Assembly: GCA_027257055.1 (NCBI GenBank)
Contig: JAPVLO010000059.1
Coordinates: 5,022,001-5,086,000 of the forward strand
Direction: 5' to 3'
From: Cephalopachus bancanus
Lineage: Eukaryota; Chordata; Mammalia; Primates; Tarsiidae
DNA length: 64,000 bases
Positions 1-11,206 of the stretch are shown piece by piece; position 1 is the first letter of the stretch; the number at the start of each line of letters is the position of its first letter. Position numbers and translations under genes: made by a program. The notes below the pieces were generated by a model that was given only the letters and a program-made list of their open reading frames with translations, ran no database searches and had not been told where the DNA came from.

Positions 1-187
1 ACGAAAGAAGCACCCTGCCATCATCTAAGCAGGAAATTGCTCTGGCTTCCTCACCACAGAGAAACAGAACCAATCTCTGTGACCAGTGGATGACTACTCA
101 GGGGTTAATCATGACCCAGAGGGAATATCCTGAAAGCACAAACTCCAGAGAGACAGGGCAAGTGCTGAGTCTCAGGCACCCCACCCC

Positions 188-394
188 CTACCCTGATTCA
201 GCCATGGACAAAAGGTGTGGCCAGAAAAGGATGAGGAAGACCTCCAAAGAGATCAGTGTTGAGTCCAGGGCTAAGCTGACTCCCTCCTCCCCAGCAATCC
301 TCTGAACATCAGACCCACATGGTTGGGGCCCAACTGAGAAGGGCAAACCCAGGTGGAGCCTGGATGACAGCCTTGATAGGAGGACTCTACTCAA
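188..394 (-). other. Antisense open frame in L1 5' UTR (ORF0-like position)
   Basis: A 68-codon ATG-started frame runs antisense to the L1. Its first ~55 residues align without gaps to the antisense frame at 57760-58215 in the second L1; both contain CGSDVQRIA and a shared SRVLL segment. Near its end a one-base length difference shifts the frame and gives a stop. Primate L1s are known to carry an antisense 5' UTR frame called ORF0; this one occupies a comparable place, but I cannot show homology to it. GC-rich, stop-poor DNA could also explain an open frame here. Confidence 0.35.
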
Positions 395-937
395 GGATAA
401 GCCTGGCTAAGGCACCACCTGCCAGTTCCTAGGGAAGAGACAATCCCAAACCCCCCACTGGAGGGGATCTCCTTTATTATGCCAGAGAGGGAGGAGAGAA
501 CTGAAGCCCCATGCACCCCCACTGTCCCCTCTGCCTTCTCTGGACTGGACACTGGGGAGATTGTGAATGAGGTTGAAGCTCTGCAGAAGACATCAGAGGA
601 GCAGCTGAGAGGAGCAATTACAGAAACTGCCACAAAAGGGCATGTTTTTTGTTTGTTTGTTAATTTTTAAAATATTTTTCCATTGTGCATGAATGTGTAT
701 GTGATCAGTACCACTCACCCCTTTTTTCTTCCCTTTTCTTCTTTTTCTTTTGTTCTCTGTTTATGTGTGTACATGAAGGAGTGAGTATTCAGCTTTCAGT
801 TTTGTTTGTTTTTGCTTTTGTGTTTTCTCTTTTTTTAGTTTAATGTATGTGTGAATACACGTGTGAGTTTCAATTTGAATTCTTTTTTCTTTTCTTCTTT
901 TTTCCCTCTTTTTCTTCTCCTTTTATTTTGTGTTGTG

Positions 938-939
<2 letters not shown>

Positions 940-977
<38 letters not shown>
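940..977. repeat. (TG)n microsatellite
   Basis: About 19 uninterrupted TG units inside the T-rich spacer of the L1 5' region. The second L1 has a similar GT run at 60678-60712 in the equivalent module. On either strand it gives open frames of pure Cys-Val or Thr-His that have no coding meaning. Confidence 0.95.
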
Positions 978-980
<3 letters not shown>

Positions 981-1537
981 GCTTTCCTGTTTTTGTTGTT
1001 GTTGATTTCTGTGATTTCTGTTTTGTTTTCTTTGTTGTTATTCCAGTTTGTTTTGGTGTGGGGGCAGGAGTGTGTGTGTTTGTATGTGTATTTAATTTTT
1101 TGTTGCTGTTTGGTTTCTGCTCTTCTTGTTCTGTGGATTTTTTTTAAAAAAGTTGTGTCCATCTTATTTCATTCTACTGTTCTCTGTTCTCCTCATTGCT
1201 GTTACTGTATCTTGGACTCAGAGGGTACCCACATACCCACTGCATTGTCATATAGAGTAGTGGCGGGGAGTGGGTCTCAGGGAATCCATGCCACCATCAG
1301 TGAACACTGTGATTTGCAAGTAGTTTCTGAATCCTAGCTCCCCATCCTCCATGCTATTCAATTCTCAAAACTATAAGAGACAGAAAAACTTCCCACCCAC
1401 AACTCTGTTTCAAAATGGAACAAATTCAGAGCCCTGATCAGGAAAGAATAGAAGGTTGAGCAAACATCAGAAGTGAAAGCTTCTCTCACTGCCACTGAAT
1501 AATGGAACTAAAGAAAAAGGAAACAGATCTGTCACAA

Positions 1538-2461
1538 ATGAGGAAAAATCAATGGAAGAACATAGGTAATTCCCAGTATCACAAAGAGAAAACTCCTGAA
1601 AAATCACACCTCAGAGCCCAAACAATAGAAGTCATCAACAACTGGCCCTAGAATGCAACAGGGTTTAGGGAATAGATGGAAAGAGTGATTAAGACTCAAG
1701 AAAGACAAGATGCAACACTGAAAGAACTTGTAACAGAGATTTGGCCATAACAAATTTTACCCAGGAAATAAATAACAAGATGACAAACATGGAAAGCAAA
1801 GTTAATCAAGCAGAAGAAAGAATCTCAGAACTTGAAGATCAAAACACAGAATTAACCTGTTCTGTAAAAATGATAGAAACAAAACTCAGAAAGAAAGAAC
1901 AAAGCCTACAAGAGATGTGTGATTATATCAAGAGGCTGAACCTACACCTAACTGGTATCCCAGAAAAAGAAAGGGAAATGGTGCACACCTTGGAGCAAGT
2001 ATTCCAGGAGGTTATCTAAGAAAACTTTCCTCATCTCACCAGAGATGTGACCATCCAAACACAAGAGATACAGAGAAACCCTGCAAGACATCAAATGAGG
2101 AGACCAACCCCTAGACACATAGTAATTCACCTACACAAAATAAGCACAAAAGAAAAAAATCCTAAAGGCAGCAAGAGAGAAAGGTCAGAATACCTACGAG
2201 GGAAAACCAATCAGAATAGCAGCACACCTATTTGCAGAAACACTATAAGCTTGAAGGAACTGGAGTCCAATATTCAAAGTCCTCAAATATAAACAATTTC
2301 AACCAAGAATTTCCTACCTAGCCAATCTCAGCTTCATCAGCAATAGGGAATTAAAATCCCTCCCAGATATCCAATCCCTAAGAGATCATGCAGCTTTCAG
2401 ACCAGCTCTACAAGACATGCTTAAAAAGGTATTAAGCACAGAAGAAGGAAAAAAAGGATGA
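1538..2461 (+). pseudogene. L1 ORF1 (RNA-binding chaperone) remnant
   Basis: L1 ORF1 protein is the trimeric RNA-binding chaperone of the L1 particle. The start is placed at the ATG at 1538, which lies in sequence shared with the second L1 (ATG at 61192). The best piece is 1741-2019, a charged heptad-rich coiled coil (EERISELEDQN) leading to the SLQEMCDYIKRLNLHLTGIPE segment typical of the coiled-coil/RRM junction. Past a stop, TPRHIVIHLHK and, after frameshifts, the C-terminal domain landmarks follow up to a stop at 2459-2461. Several in-frame stops and shifts make it non-functional. Confidence 0.88.
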
Positions 2462-2597
2462 CCATGCACTTCTCAAGAGAACTGCAGAACATAGAATCAA
2501 CAGAGAATACATCATGACTACAAATGTGAAAACACACACATACAACCACCCAAGAGCTAAAAGAAAATAAAAAAAGAAAATACTTTATAAGAACCTC

Positions 2598-5500
2598 ATG
2601 TCAAAGATTAATAAATACATTTCAATAATCAGCCTGCATGTGAATGGACTAAATGCACCACTAAAAAGACACAGAATGGTACACTGGATTAAAAAAAGAA
2701 AAAACATGACCTAATAGTTTGCTGCATCCAGGAAACTCATCTCACCACAGGGATGCACACAGACTCAAAGTTAGAGAATGGAAAATGAGTTTCCAGGCAA
2801 ATGTATCACAAAAGAAGACTGGAGTCATGTTCTGAATATCAGACAAAACAACCTTTAAGCTATCAAAAATTTTAAAAGATATGGAAGGAAACTATATAAT
2901 GATAAAAAATTCAATCCATCAAGAAATAGCCATTCTAAAAATATATGCACCCAACACAGGAGTAGCAGCATTTATAAAGCAACTATTGAGTAAACTAAAA
3001 AAAGATATTGGCTCTAACACTATTATAGCTGGGGACTTAAATACCCAAATAACAACTCTAGATAGATCACCAGGGCAAAAAATCAACAAAGAGATCCAGA
3101 ACCTCAACTTGACACTCGACCAAATGGATTTAATAGATACCTACAGAATACGCCAACCAACAAAAACAGAATATACATTCTACTCATCACCAAATGGGAC
3201 ATACTCCATGATTAATCACATCCTTGTCCATAAATCAAGCATAAACAAATTTCATAAGATTGAAATACTGCCATGCACCCTCTCAGACAACAGAGGAATG
3301 AAAATAAATACCAATGCCCACAAAATTCCCCCAAAACCCACAAAGACATGGACACTAACAGCATGGTGCTGAATGACTACTGAGTCAAACTCTGAATTCA
3401 AAACAGAAATTAAAAGACTCCTGGAAACAAATGAAAATGAAGAAACATCCTACCAAAACCTCTGGGAAGCTGTGAAAACAGTCCTAAGAAGGGAATATGT
3501 ATCTCTATGAACACACATCAAGAAAATGGAAAGGTCATAAGTTAATAGCCTAACAAATCATCTGAGGGAGCTGGAAAGGCAAGACCACCAAACCCCAAAT
3601 TTAGCAGAAGAATTCAGATCACCAAAGTAATAGCCCAAATACAGAACATAGAAGAATTTTATATTGTAGAAAAAAATCAACAAAATTAAAAACTGGTTCT
3701 TTGAAAGAATAAATGAGATTGATAGACCCCCTAACCAGAATGACCTAGAAAAATAGAGAAAAGGCCCAAATAAACACCATCAGAAATGCAAAAGATCAAG
3801 TCACAACTGACCCCGAAGAAATACAAAAGTTTATCAGAGATTACTATGCACATCTGTATGGAAACAAACTTGAAAATCCAAATGAAATGAAGGGCTTTAT
3901 GATATCACACAATTTCCCAAGGTTGAAACAAGAAGACATTGACACACTAAATAGACCAATAACAACACAGGAAATTGACTCCGTCATAAGAAAACTATCT
4001 ACAGATAAAAAGCCGTGGACCAGATGACTTTCCAGTGGAATTCTATAAAACATAAAAGGAGGAGCTAATACCAGTCCTATTGAAAGTATCTCAGGCAATT
4101 GAGAAAGATAGAATTCTCCCCAAATCATTTCACAAAGCTAACATCACACTGATACCCAAACTGGGAAAAGATTCAACAAAGAAATATCCCTAATGAACAT
4201 AGATGCAAAAATTCTCAACAAGATTCTAGCAAATTGAATCTAACAACACATCTGAAAAATCATCCGCCATAGCCAAGTAGGTTTCATCCTCAGGATTCAG
4301 GACTGGTTCAAAATCTGCAAGACCATAAATGTAATTAAATACATCAACAGATGTAAAACCAAAAACCACATGATTATATCATGAGATGCACAAAAAGATT
4401 TGGATAAAATCCAGCATTGCTTCTTGATAAAAACCCTCAAACACCTAGGCATGGAAGGAACATACCTCAAAATAGTAAGTGCCATCTATGATAAACTCAT
4501 AGCCAGCAGATTGCTAAATGGACAGAAACTGGAAACATTTCCCCTGAAAACTGGAACAAGACAAGGATGCCCACTCTCATGCCTCTTGTTCAACATTGTG
4601 TTGGAAGTCCTAGCTAGAGCAATTAGACAAGAGATGGAGATCATGGGTATCCAAATAGGAAAAGAGGAAGTTAAGTTATCCCTTTTTGCTTACAATATGA
4701 TCCTATACCTAAAAAGCCCAAGAGAATCTGTCAAAAACTGGCCTTCACTGACAAAGGAATTTGGCAGTGTCTCAGGGTACAAAATAAATGGGCAAAAGAG
4801 AGTTGCATACTTATTCACCAACAAGAAGAAGGCAGAGAACCAAATAAAAAGTGCAATCCCTTTCACAATAGCCACAAAAAAAAAAAGAAAGAAAGAAAGA
4901 AAAGAAAAAAAATACCTCGGCATCTTCCTAACTGAAGTGAAAGACCTTTACAATGAAAACTACAAAACACTGCTCAAAGAAATCAAAGATGACACAAACA
5001 AATGGAAAAATATTCCATGCTCATGAAATGGAAGAATCAACATTGTTAAGATGTCCATTCTACCTAAGGCAATCTACAGATTTAACGCAATACCCATCAA
5101 ATTACCAGCAACATTCTTCTCAGACCTAGAAACAACAATACAGGAATTCATATGGAAACATAAACGACTGCGAATAGCCAAAACAATCCTCAGCAAAAAA
5201 ACAAAGCAGGAAGCATCACATTCCCAGACTTTAAACTTCATTATAAGGCTACAATAATCAAAACAGCCTGGTATTGGTACAAGAACAGGCATATAGACGA
5301 ATGGAATAGAATTAAGATTCCAGAAACAAAAGCTCAATTTCTCAACCAACTCATCTTCAACAAAGCCTCCACCAAATACCACTGGGGAGAGAAGAACCTA
5401 CTTAATAAATGGTGCTGGGAAAACTGGCTGACCACATGCAGAAGATTGAAACAGGACCCCAAACTATCACCATACACAAAAATCAACTCTAAATGGAACA

Positions 5501-6416
5501 GAGACAAAAACATAAAACCTCAAACTATAAGAACGTTAGAAAATGCCGGTGACGTCCTGATGGAAATTGGAACTGGTCACCAATTCCTGATAAAACAAGT
5601 GCCCATGCCATAAGTGATAAGATAGACAAATAGACTTCCTCAAACTGAAAAGCTTCTATAAAGCAAAAGAAGCCATTAAGAGAGTAGGGAGACAGTCCAT
5701 AGAATGGGAAAAAAAATTTGTTAACTGTATATCTGACAAAGGCCTAACATCCAGGATCTAAAAGGAACTCAAACATGCTGAAAGGAAAAAACAAACAGGC
5801 CCATTAAAAAGTGGGCAAAATACATGAATAGACACTTCCCCAAAGTAGATATATAGGCAGCCAACAGACACCAGAGAAATGCAAATCAAAACCACATTGA
5901 GATACCATTTAACTCCAGTAATAATGGCCATCATTAAGAAAACAAACAACAACAGATACTGGCAAAGATGTGGAGAAAAATGAAAGTTTCTACACTGCTG
6001 GTGGAAATGCAAACTGGTGCACCTCTTTTGAAAACAGTGTGGCAATTTCTAAAAGAATTAGACATTGACCTACCATATGACCCAGCAATTCCCCTACTGG
6101 GAATATACCTGGAGGAATTCAAATCATTCTACAAAAAAGATATCTGCACATACATGTTTATTGCAGCACTATTCATAATAGAAAAAACATGGAACCCACT
6201 GTGTTTCCCATTGAAACTGGACTGGATAAAAAAATATGGCACATATACACAATGGACTACTACACAGCCATAAAAAAGGCCAAACATATGGATTTCACAT
6301 CAACTTGGATGGATTTAGAGTCTATCTTACTCAGTGATCTATCACAGAAACAAAGAACAGAGTACCACATGTTCTCACTCATAAGTGGACCCGGAACATT
6401 TATCATAATACTATAA
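2598..6416 (+). pseudogene. L1 ORF2 (endonuclease / reverse transcriptase) remnant
   Basis: ORF2 nicks the target and reverse-transcribes L1 RNA there. The start ATG at 2598 opens the conserved N-terminus (IISLHVNGLNAPLKRHR after frame correction). Endonuclease segment 2881-3372 keeps the GDLNT motif (3031-3045), but the usual SDH catalytic triplet reads SDN at 3283-3291, losing the histidine. The reverse transcriptase segment 4400-5026 keeps [10 protein letters not shown], but the FADD active site reads FAYN at 4685-4696, losing both aspartates. An AAAG expansion lies at about 4878-4908. The C-terminus (MDYYTAIKK, WMDLESI) ends at 6416. Many other stops and frameshifts are present. Dead copy. 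Confidence 0.92.
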
Positions 6417-6600
6417 GAAAGGGATTGTCAGGAGCGGGATACTGTTGTGGGTAGGGTGGAATGGACATACAACATCAATAAGGGTACCTGGCCTCAAACC
6501 AGGCAAAGTGAAGAGCAAAGGGAGGTCCAAAACTTTGCCTGTACAATTACCATTGTATACCTAATCTTAAATTGTACCCCATATCTTTAAAATAAAAAAA
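6417..6600 (+). other. L1 3' UTR and A-rich tail
   Basis: Follows the ORF2 stop. It includes the stretch ending in TTGTACCCCATATC and an A-rich tail (AAAATAAAAAAATAAATAA) at about 6586-6608. The same 3' end in reverse complement begins the minus-strand L1s at 17181, 45093 and 58304, which shows that these belong to related L1 groups. No polypurine structure was verified. Confidence 0.8.
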
Positions 6601-6614
6601 TAAATAATTTATAT

Positions 6615-6995
6615 TTATTCTTACATGCTTAAACTTCACCCACTTTCAAAATACTCTGATGCAATAAACCTATCAAGATGATTTTCTACTGCCCAAAACA
6701 ATATTTAAACTTTTCAATTTTGATGCCTTTTAGTGCTTCTGCCATTTTTGTTTCACCTCTTCTGCATTGGCAAAACATTTCCTTTTAAGTACTTTTTTCA
6801 TCTGGGGTTACAAAAAAAAGTCACCTGGGATGAGACTGAGTGAATAGGGAGGGTGGATCATGGGGGTCATGCCATTTTTTATCAAAAACTGCTGAACATT
6901 CAGTGCAATGTGGGCAGGTGCGCTCATAAATCACCCATCATGAAATGGGCAAACATGTTGAAAGACTCCAAAAAAAAAAAAAAAAAATTCTCTGA
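6615..6995 (-). pseudogene. Mariner transposase, C-terminal fragment
   Basis: Read on the minus strand, this encodes the catalytic end of a mariner (Tc1/mariner superfamily) transposase. A His-Asp pair is followed by APAHIALNVQQFL, then HPPYSLSLIPGDFF, the family's HPPYSPDLAPCDFF block carrying the third catalytic Asp of DD34D. The spacing from APAH to GDFF fits that family. After it comes a basic tail and an RFIASEYFESG-like end. There is a small insertion with a stop between HD and APAH, and a stop after DFFL. An A-run at about 6970-6988 (plus strand) sits at the 5' side. I did not identify terminal inverted repeats. It directly abuts the A-tail of the upstream L1. Confidence 0.8.
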
Positions 6996-7134
6996 AGTCA
7001 AATGCAGCCTCTCACAACAATGCTAGCTGGTACACTACTGATGCTGATTGGTTCCTAGAACACTTACCTAGCAGGGAAGCCTGTACTACAAGTGGCCCAC
7101 CCTCCAAAAGATAATTCCTTTTTTTTTGTTTGCC
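6996..7134. other. Unassigned sequence
   Basis: Short non-coding stretch between the mariner fragment and the next L1. I see no motif that would identify it; it may be more of the degraded mariner. Confidence 0.3.
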
Positions 7135-8253
7135 CACCCATATACACTAGCAATGAAGTATCTGAAAAAGAAATAAAAAGAACAATCCCATTTACAATAG
7201 CTACAAAAAATAAAATTCTGAGGAATAAATTTAACCAGAAAGGTGAACCACCTGTACAATAAAAACCATAAAACTGATGTAAAAGAAAAGAAAACACAAA
7301 TTATTGGAAAATTTATCTCATGTTCTTGGATTGGAAAAGTTAAGATTGTTAAAATGTCCATACTACCCAAAGCTGTCTGCAAATTCAGTGTAACCTTTGT
7401 CAAAATTCCAAAGTCATTTTTCAAAACATTGAAAAACAACCCTAAAATTCAAATGGAACTACAAAAGTCCCCAAATAGTCAATGCAATCATGATAATAAA
7501 TAACAAAGCCAGACGTATCACACTGCATGATTTCAAACTATGCAGCAAAGTAGCAGTAATTAAAACAGCATTACTTAGATATAAACATAAACTCATCAAC
7601 CAACGGAACAGAATAGAGAGCCCAGAAATGAAGCCACACAGGGATGATCAATAGAGAAAGGGCCGTCTCTTCAATAAATGATGCTGGGAACACTGGATAT
7701 TCATATGCAAAAGAATGAAATTGGACCCTTATCTCACACTATATTTAAAAATCAAGATAAAATGGATGAAAGACATTAAAAATAAGACCTGAAACTGTAG
7801 AACTATTAGAATGAAACATAGGAGAAAAACTACACCATATTCTTTTGTGCAGTGATTTTTCTTTTTTAGATTTGACCCACAAAGTGCAAGCAACAAAAGC
7901 AAAAATAGACAAATAGGATTAAATAAAAATGAAAAGATATTTCACAAAAAGTATACAATTAATAGAATGAAGTAACAACCTAAAGACTGGGAAAAATATT
8001 TTCAAACCACACATCTGATATGAGGTTAACATCCAAACTAAGGAACTCAAACAACTCTATAAAAATAAAACAAATAATCCAATTAAAAAATAGTGGACCA
8101 AAATAGACATTTCTGAAAAAAATGTTCAACATTGTTAATCATTAGGGAAATGCAAGTCAAAACTCAATGAGATATTATCATTGCCCCTGCCAGAATGGTT
8201 ATCAAAAAGACAAACCATAGAATGTTGGTAAGAACATGTAAAAGAAAAACTTT

Positions 8254-8399
8254 AGCGCACGCCTGTAGTTCCAGCTACTTGAAAGGCTGAGGCGGAAGGA
8301 TCGCCGGAGCCCAGCAGGTCGAGGCTGTGGTGGCTGGGAGCGGTCACTGCACTCCAGTCTGGGTGATGGAGTGAGACTCCAACTCAAAAAAAAAAAAAA
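8254..8399 (+). mobile_element. Alu right-arm fragment
   Basis: Only the right half of an Alu is present, from GCGCACGCCTGTAGTTCC to the ending GAGACTCCAACTCAAAA and a 15-base A-tail. It carries the CCCAGCAGGTCGAGG signature of the young Alu type in this window. AACTTTAG before it (8247-8254) and AATTTTAG after it (8400-8407) look like the target duplication, so it inserted as a 5'-truncated copy into the older L1. Confidence 0.88.
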
Positions 8400-8430
8400 A
8401 ATTTTAGGACACTCTTGGTGGGAATGTAAT

Positions 8431-8728
8431 TTTTTTTTTTTTTTTTTGAGTTGGAGTCTCACTCTGTTACCCAGGCTGGAGTACAGTGGCACACTCAGGA
8501 CCACCCCAGTGTTGACCCTCTGAGCTCTGGCGATCCTTCTGCCTCAGGATTCCAAGTAGCTGGAACTACAGGTGCATGCTACCATGCCCAGCTAATTTTT
8601 TATTTATTGTAGAGACGAGGTCTCACCAAGTTGCTCGGGCTGGTTTTGAAACCGCAGGCTCAGGCAAACCACTTTCCTTGGCCTCCCAAAGTGCTGGGAT
8701 TACAGGCTGGTATAACCGAGCCCGGCCG
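8431..8728 (-). mobile_element. Alu, young lineage-specific type
   Basis: Poly-T at 8431-8447 followed by the reverse complement of a two-arm Alu, ending at CCGAGCCCGGCC. The flanking GGGAATGTAAT (8420-8430) and GGGAATATAAAT (8728-8739) form the target duplication in the host L1. Its right arm keeps a longer segment (ACTCAGGACCACCCCAGTG) that the copies at 14177 and 36990 lack. Confidence 0.92.
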
Positions 8729-9450
8729 GGAATATAAATTAATAGAACCATTATGTAAAACTGTATAAGATTCCTTAAAAAACTAAAAATAGAGCTAACC
8801 ATATGATCCAGCAATCCCACTTCAGAGTATTTATTGGAAAGATTTGAAATTAATATTTTGAAGAGATGTCTGCATTTCCATGTTCATTGTGACACTATTC
8901 ACAATAACCAAATTTTGGAATCAACCTAAGTGTTCATCAACTTGTGAATGGATAAAGAAAAATGTGGCACATATACACAATGAAACTTTTCATTGCAACA
9001 ACATGGATAGAATTGGAGAACATTGTGCTAAGTGAAATAAGCTAGGCATCTCTTGCTCACACTTATATTTGGTATCTACAACAATTAAACTCAAAGAAGT
9101 AGAGGGTAGAATGGTGGATACCAGAGGCTGGGAGCAGGGGAAATGAGGAAATAAGGGTCAAAGGGTATCTCAGCTAGACAGGAGGAATACTTTTTTTCCT
9201 TAATATATATTTCACAGAGTGGTGAATATAGTAAAGAATAATGTATTGCACATTTTAAAATTAGTAGGTGGATATATTTCAAGTGTTTTAATCACAAAAA
9301 AAGGTAAGTATTTGAGGTGATAGAAATACTATTATCTTGATTTAATTATTTTATGTCATATTGATAAATCACAATATCACTTTGTGTTCTTCAAATATAT
9401 ATAACCATAATTTATCAATTCACAATTTAAAATATTTTAAAAAATAAACA

Positions 9451-10019
9451 GAAGATAGTGTTGTTTTTTTCTTCAAAGTTTTCAAATATGCATGCACATG
9501 TATATATATTTATTCATATATATCATAATAGAGGTAATTGATTTGGGAAATGGTGGGTTATTCCCAAGAACAAAAGGAGCACGAGAGACTTCACCTGATT
9601 CACCATTGCCTGATATTATTCTATAAATTGATGCTTGAGACATACTTCTCACCTCACGCTAGAGTGATACCATCCTATTGATGATCTCTGATCTCTGTTA
9701 TGTATCTTAAGTCTTATATTTTAACATACTTGTGATGTCATTTAATATGTATTATATATTAAATAGAATAATCAAATGTTATTAGTTTCTTGGCACATTA
9801 CTTCATTTGTAAGAACATTTTACTTTAATCCCATTTTGAACTGTAATTCATAAGCATTTGATGCTACATCAATTCATTATCATTTTAGAAAAAGCTCTTA
9901 TGGTCAAATCTTAAATTGTAAGCTACAAATAAGAGGTATACAGTTTAAGAATGATGATGATATGTATGTATATGGGAGTCATAAAGACATTCTCATAATA
10001 GCACATTATAATGGTAGCC
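9451..10019. other. AT-rich non-coding sequence, nothing recognised
   Basis: Low-complexity AT-rich DNA after the L1 tail. No gene, no RNA gene and no repeat that I can name. Confidence 0.5.
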
Positions 10020-10180
10020 AAGTCTGACTATAGTGTGGACTCATCTGGGAAACCTCTGCTAAAATATAGATTCTCAGGCTATAGATAAAATCTAATAAAT
10101 ATGAGTCTCCTATGGAAGGAATTCAGAAATCTGCCTTGCTCTGATTAGTCTCTCACAGTATGTCCACAGACCTGGTTTAT
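10020..10180. mobile_element. Possible hAT-type MER5-like remnant
   Basis: Contains GGGAAACCTCTGCTAAAATA, GATTCTCAGGCT and GAATTCAGAAATCTGCC, the kind of blocks seen in MER5/MER20-type non-autonomous hAT elements. The ends are eroded and terminal inverted repeats are not clear. Confidence 0.45.
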
Positions 10181-11043
10181 AATTTACAGATATATTCTAT
10201 TTTTTATGATTATAAAGGAAATTATACAAGATGAAAACAAATTAAGGTCTTTTCCGATTTCAGGGGTAGACTGCAGTAATGAAAGTGCAGCTCCATTGGA
10301 ATATACAATAAATATTTTTATGATTATTACAGCAAATTTAATGCTTGTTATTGAAAAGTACAGTCTGTAACATAGACCTTAATCAAATTCTGTTTAAATT
10401 ATGCCAGACAATTGAAATGCACCTATCTCAGCAACTAAGAGATAATATGGAATATCATCCTGTTTGGTTTTGTAAATCAGTGTCACTGCTGTAAAAAGTG
10501 ACGTGGCCATGTAATCCAAGGGCCTAATAGTGCTTATCTTTTGCACCAATGATTTTCACTGGAAGGAAAATCCCCTAAGAAAATAACAAGAGACGTGGAT
10601 AAATATTAATATTTAAATGTAATAATTTCATTTACAATATCACAAAATGGGAAATATCCAAAATGAATAACTGTAAGGAATCGTTTTAAGTGATAATACA
10701 TACACATGATGCAGTCATTACAATTACATTTATGACAAATATTTAGTGGCAAGGGAGAAAATGTTGTACAATCTAATGCTGAGGCAAAAGCTTTAATACT
10801 CAAGGGATGCCTAAAGCTATTGAATTTGCTAGATGTAATAAAGATGGCTAAAGAGGAAGCTGGATTTTGTTTATTCATGAAGAATGAGGGGACATGATCC
10901 AGAGAGAAAATGCAAAGGGGTTAAAGAAAATACATTGGGAAATAAGGAAGGAATGGAATTAGGGGAAAGAAAGACCATATACAGAGACCTCCCCTATCCC
11001 ACCTCCATCGTATCACATACGCACACACCTAAAGTTCTAGGCT
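10181..11043. other. AT-rich non-coding sequence, nothing recognised
   Basis: No interpretable coding frame. A minus-strand frame at 10606-10878 is open for 90 codons but has no domain, signal or composition suggesting a protein. I recognise no repeat family here. Confidence 0.5.
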
Positions 11044-11206
11044 AGTTGTTCTTAACTTTGCACCTTGAAATCATCTTAAAAATTCTGATGCCCAGGCTTA
11101 TCAAGGCCATTAAATCAGAATCTGTGGGAGTTGGGATCCAGAATCAGTACTTTTTTAAGCTCCCTAAATGATTCCAATGTGCTGCCAACTTTGAGAATCT
11201 AATTAA
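11044..11206 (+). mobile_element. MER5A-like hAT remnant
   Basis: Begins with GTTGTTCTTAACTTTGCACC and runs through GAAATCATCTT, GATGCCCAGGCTTA and AATCAGAATCTGTGGG to TGAGAATCTA. This order matches the compact MER5A layout (terminal repeat, TCACCTGG-like block, GCCC block, terminal repeat). It is decayed. Confidence 0.6.

Larger units (their letters stand above)
1..1537 (+). promoter_or_regulatory. L1 5' UTR with T/GT-rich spacer before ORF1
   Basis: The 5' UTR is where L1 carries its internal promoter. Bases 1-640 are relatively GC-rich and align with 57610-58290 of the second L1 (shared landmarks include AACATCAGACCCACAT). Bases 641-1160 are almost pure T with TG and TTTTG runs, and 1160-1537 is a conserved leader shared with 60870-61191. 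The T-rich middle module is present in both elements, so it belongs to the family and is not a local expansion. Promoter activity is inferred from the family only; no factor site was verified. Confidence 0.75.
1..6600 (+). mobile_element. Nearly full-length LINE-1 (L1) retrotransposon, inactive
   Basis: Reading along the plus strand there is a GC-richer 5' UTR, a T- and GT-rich spacer, an ORF1 remnant with coiled coil, a short inter-ORF gap, an ORF2 remnant with endonuclease and reverse transcriptase segments, a short 3' UTR and an A-rich tail ending near 6600. The order and spacing are those of L1. Base 1 aligns with an internal point of the 5' UTR of the second L1 in this window (about 57610), so some 350 bases of the 5' end lie outside the window or are missing. 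Both ORFs carry many stops and frameshifts. It appears to belong to the same lineage as the L1 starting near 57250. Confidence 0.93.
7135..9450 (+). mobile_element. Older L1 fragment, 3' half, broken by two Alus
   Basis: Plus-strand ORF2 C-terminal half and 3' UTR. Recognisable landmarks are the block CCCATTTACAATAGC near 7188, the block TTGGATTGGAAAAGTTAAGA at 7328, GGTGGGAATGTAA at 8417 and the TATACACAATGAA block near 8970. It resumes in register after each Alu, at about 8401-8430 and from 8729. The sequence differs clearly from the L1 at 1-6600 and is more decayed, as in L1MA/L1PB-type elements. It is 5' truncated and no open frame of useful length survives. Confidence 0.85.

Noticed and set aside
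851..1337. Open frames of 98-135 codons rich in Cys-Val / Phe-Leu on plus, and Thr-His on minus
   Set aside because: They are translations of the (TG)n run and T-rich spacer of the L1; composition explains them.
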